A stretch of 7,044 nucleotides of DNA from Kiritimatiellales bacterium (GTDB lineage: Bacteria > Verrucomicrobiota > Kiritimatiellia > Kiritimatiellales > Pontiellaceae). The stretch's first letter is position 1. Every line of letters starts with the position of its first letter. A program made the position numbers and the translations under genes. The notes under the pieces are model-generated. The model worked only from the letters and a program-made list of their open reading frames with translations, made no database searches and was not told where the DNA came from. Location of the stretch: positions 1 through 7,044 of the forward strand of contig DAOVNC010000183.1 of assembly GCA_030630445.1 (NCBI GenBank), given 5' to 3'. Of the stretch, positions 5,949 to 7,044 are shown one piece after another.

Positions 5949-6006
5949 CCCAACCTGCGCGGGTTCGTTGCCTCCTTTCAAATTCCTTTGAGCGCGGGGC
6001 GTTGGG
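5949..6006. other. Possible folded element in the divergent intergenic region
   Basis: CCCAAC (5949-5954) and GTTGGG (6001-6006) can pair. Inside them GCGC (5957-5960) can pair with GCGC (5992-5995), and TCAAA (5978-5982) with TTTGA (5987-5991) around a 4-nt loop. The helices are nested and could form a short branched RNA on either strand. I recognise no known riboswitch core. If the purA promoter is correct, this element lies upstream of its start and would not be in that transcript. The helices are short and chance pairing in G/C-rich DNA is possible. Confidence 0.25.
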
Positions 6007-6081
6007 TTTTGAGGGGCTGATTTAGGGCAGATGTCGACCGGAAAAAGGAGATGCCGATCCTTGGATTGAAGGTCTAATCGT

Positions 6082-6107
6082 ATTTCATACTTAATGAAGT
6101 ATGAAAT
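6082..6107. repeat. 26-bp palindrome, copy 1 (operator-like)
   Basis: ATTTCATACTT and AAGTATGAAAT are perfect 11-bp inverted arms around AATG. The size and dyad symmetry fit a binding site for a dimeric regulator in front of the plus-strand sensor gene, or one half of a dispersed repeat element. A near-identical copy lies 71 bp downstream, centre to centre. Confidence 0.75.
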
Positions 6108-6152
6108 TACATAAGATAGAACCCCTGAAAACAGGTGCTTTTAGCAGATTTC

Positions 6153-6178
6153 ATTTCATACTTCATTAAGTATGAAGT
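6153..6178. repeat. 26-bp palindrome, copy 2 (operator-like), inverted
   Basis: This copy equals the reverse complement of copy 1 at 25 of 26 positions: the central bases read CATT instead of AATG and one base near the right end is G instead of A. Nine perfect base pairs (6155-6163 with 6168-6176) remain. It ends just before GGAGGG at 6179, close to the possible starts of the sensor gene, so a bound protein here could block transcription or the RNA hairpin could affect translation. Confidence 0.75.
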
Positions 6179-6255
6179 GGAGGGTGCCCTACAATGAGAT
6201 GCAGTATGACAAGATGGGTTTGAACAATCGGGATGAAGGAGTAAGGTTCCGATCA

Positions 6256-7044
6256 ATGAAGATTTCGACCCATGCCGACCAGACCGAGAAGCTTGTAGGG
6301 CTCCGGGCCGAGGATATCCATAAATGGATCGACGGCTTTTTCGATGCGGAGAGCTTTGGCCATTTTATGAAGACGGGTAGCCGCGGCGGCTTCAATCCGT
6401 ACAACCACCGGAAATACCGCCACTGCGCGGAGGCGTTGGAGGATGCCTACAGGGAGTTTGAAGGCCAATACACCCGCGAGCAGATCAAGGCCGTCGTCGA
6501 GTGCCACATCCGCGACGACTACGACGGATTCATCCCGCTCCAGGAAGATTTTGAAAGCGGGATGTTTACGGAAAAGTATCATGAAAACGACAGTAAGGGG
6601 ACGCTGGAAAATATTCTGAGCGAGGAGGAGTTGTCGGAATATTTCAAGGGAAAGTCTTATTCCGGCGGCAAGGCGGATCCGTTCAGGCTTTCGGCCTCGT
6701 TTTATTGGCGGATCGTTTGGCCAACGGTCATTGCAGCCATTCTCTTCGCGGCGTCGGCGTTTACGATCATCGTCCCGGTTTTTCGCAACAGCATGATGAA
6801 GCAGAAGCGGGAGATGATCAAGGAGCTGACCTCCACCGCCGCCAGCGCGATCGAATTCTACATCCACCGGGAGCAGGCAGGGGAAATGCCGCGCAAGGAG
6901 GCCCAGCGTCGGGCGGCGGACGAGGTGGCCGAACTGCGCTACGGCGTCGACCGCAAGGACTATTTCTGGATCACCGACATGCATCCGCGCATGGTCATGC
7001 ATCCGTACCGTCCGGAGTTGGTCGGCCGCGACCTGACCGACTAT
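6256..7044 (+). CDS. Membrane sensor protein with Cache-type domain, C-terminus outside window
   Basis: 263 codons stay open to the right edge. I start at ATG 6256 because TAAGG (6242-6246) is 9 nt upstream, with AAGGAG just before it; in-frame ATGs at 6214 and 6199 are alternatives with poorer ribosome sites. Residues 1-150 are soluble and precede any membrane helix; they include IHKWIDGFF (21-29), HRKYRHCAEAL (51-61) and CHIRDDYDGFIPLQEDF (83-99). One transmembrane helix follows at about 152-175, then a helix (178-200) and YFWITDMHPRMVMHP with RPELVGRDL (236-260). That last part is typical of the membrane-distal strand region of single- or double-Cache ligand-binding domains found in chemoreceptors, histidine kinases and cyclases. 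The missing C-terminus will decide the output, which I cannot name. The soluble region's IHxW and HRxxRH pattern faintly recalls DUF6915-type proteins, but that is only a guess. The gene is divergent from purA and preceded by two palindromes. Confidence 0.85.
   Translation, partial: MKISTHADQTEKLVGLRAEDIHKWIDGFFDAESFGHFMKTGSRGGFNPYNHRKYRHCAEALEDAYREFEGQYTREQIKAVVECHIRDDYDGFIPLQEDFESGMFTEKYHENDSKGTLENILSEEELSEYFKGKSYSGGKADPFRLSASFYWRIVWPTVIAAILFAASAFTIIVPVFRNSMMKQKREMIKELTSTAASAIEFYIHREQAGEMPRKEAQRRAADEVAELRYGVDRKDYFWITDMHPRMVMHPYRPELVGRDLTDY

Noticed and set aside
5940..6080. Known riboswitch (purine, guanidine or SAM type) upstream of purA
   Set aside because: I looked for conserved cores of these classes and could not match any; only short generic helices are present.
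6082..6178. Terminal inverted repeats of a small transposon or MITE around 6108-6152
   Set aside because: Each copy is itself a palindrome and the enclosed 45 nt is very short. I see no flanking target-site duplication. Kept as paired palindromes rather than a mobile element.
6253..7002. Minus-strand open frame of 249 codons opposite the sensor gene
   Set aside because: The plus frame runs open to the window edge and has a clean transmembrane helix plus Cache-domain motifs. The minus frame is Arg/Leu/Val-rich without motifs.

Overview
The window looks like chromosomal DNA from a Gram-negative-type bacterium, most likely in the Planctomycetota-Verrucomicrobiota-Chlamydiota group; Kiritimatiellota is my best guess. 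That guess rests on the style of the proteins: a secreted glutamine/arginine-rich EF-hand protein, a CdsA with an altered C-terminal signature, and a Cache-domain sensor with a long soluble N-terminus. I could not test it by any search.

Layout. Everything from 1 to 5831 reads on the minus strand. In transcription order: purA (5831-4554, adenylosuccinate synthetase); a 118-nt A/T-rich spacer; a tight group uppS (4435-3707), cdsA (3698-2832), rseP (2810-1458) with gaps of 8 and 21 nt; a small single-pass membrane protein of unknown function (1388-1017); a secreted Q/R-rich repeat protein with one CxxC and one EF-hand (920-195); and the first 32 codons of dinB (98-1), which runs off the left edge. 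On the plus strand, divergent from purA, a gene starting at 6256 runs off the right edge. It encodes a membrane sensor with a soluble N-terminal domain, one transmembrane helix and the start of a Cache-type periplasmic domain.

How the genes fit together. uppS, cdsA and rseP form the well-known envelope cluster: the prenyl carrier for peptidoglycan and O-antigen, CDP-diacylglycerol for phospholipids, and the site-2 protease used in envelope-stress signalling. The dxr gene that often sits between cdsA and rseP is absent. purA makes adenylosuccinate on the way to AMP and probably has its own promoter.

The 424-nt divergent intergenic region (5832-6255) is the richest non-coding stretch. It holds a sigma70-like promoter facing purA, two mutually exclusive hairpins (one a convincing intrinsic terminator) between that promoter and the purA start, a possible folded element at 5949-6006, and two near-identical 26-bp palindromes in front of the sensor gene. 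No CRISPR array, tRNA, rRNA, transposase, or recognisable defence or secondary-metabolite system is visible. The strongest candidates for something undescribed are the purA leader switch, the paired palindromes, and the unidentified N-terminal domain of the sensor.
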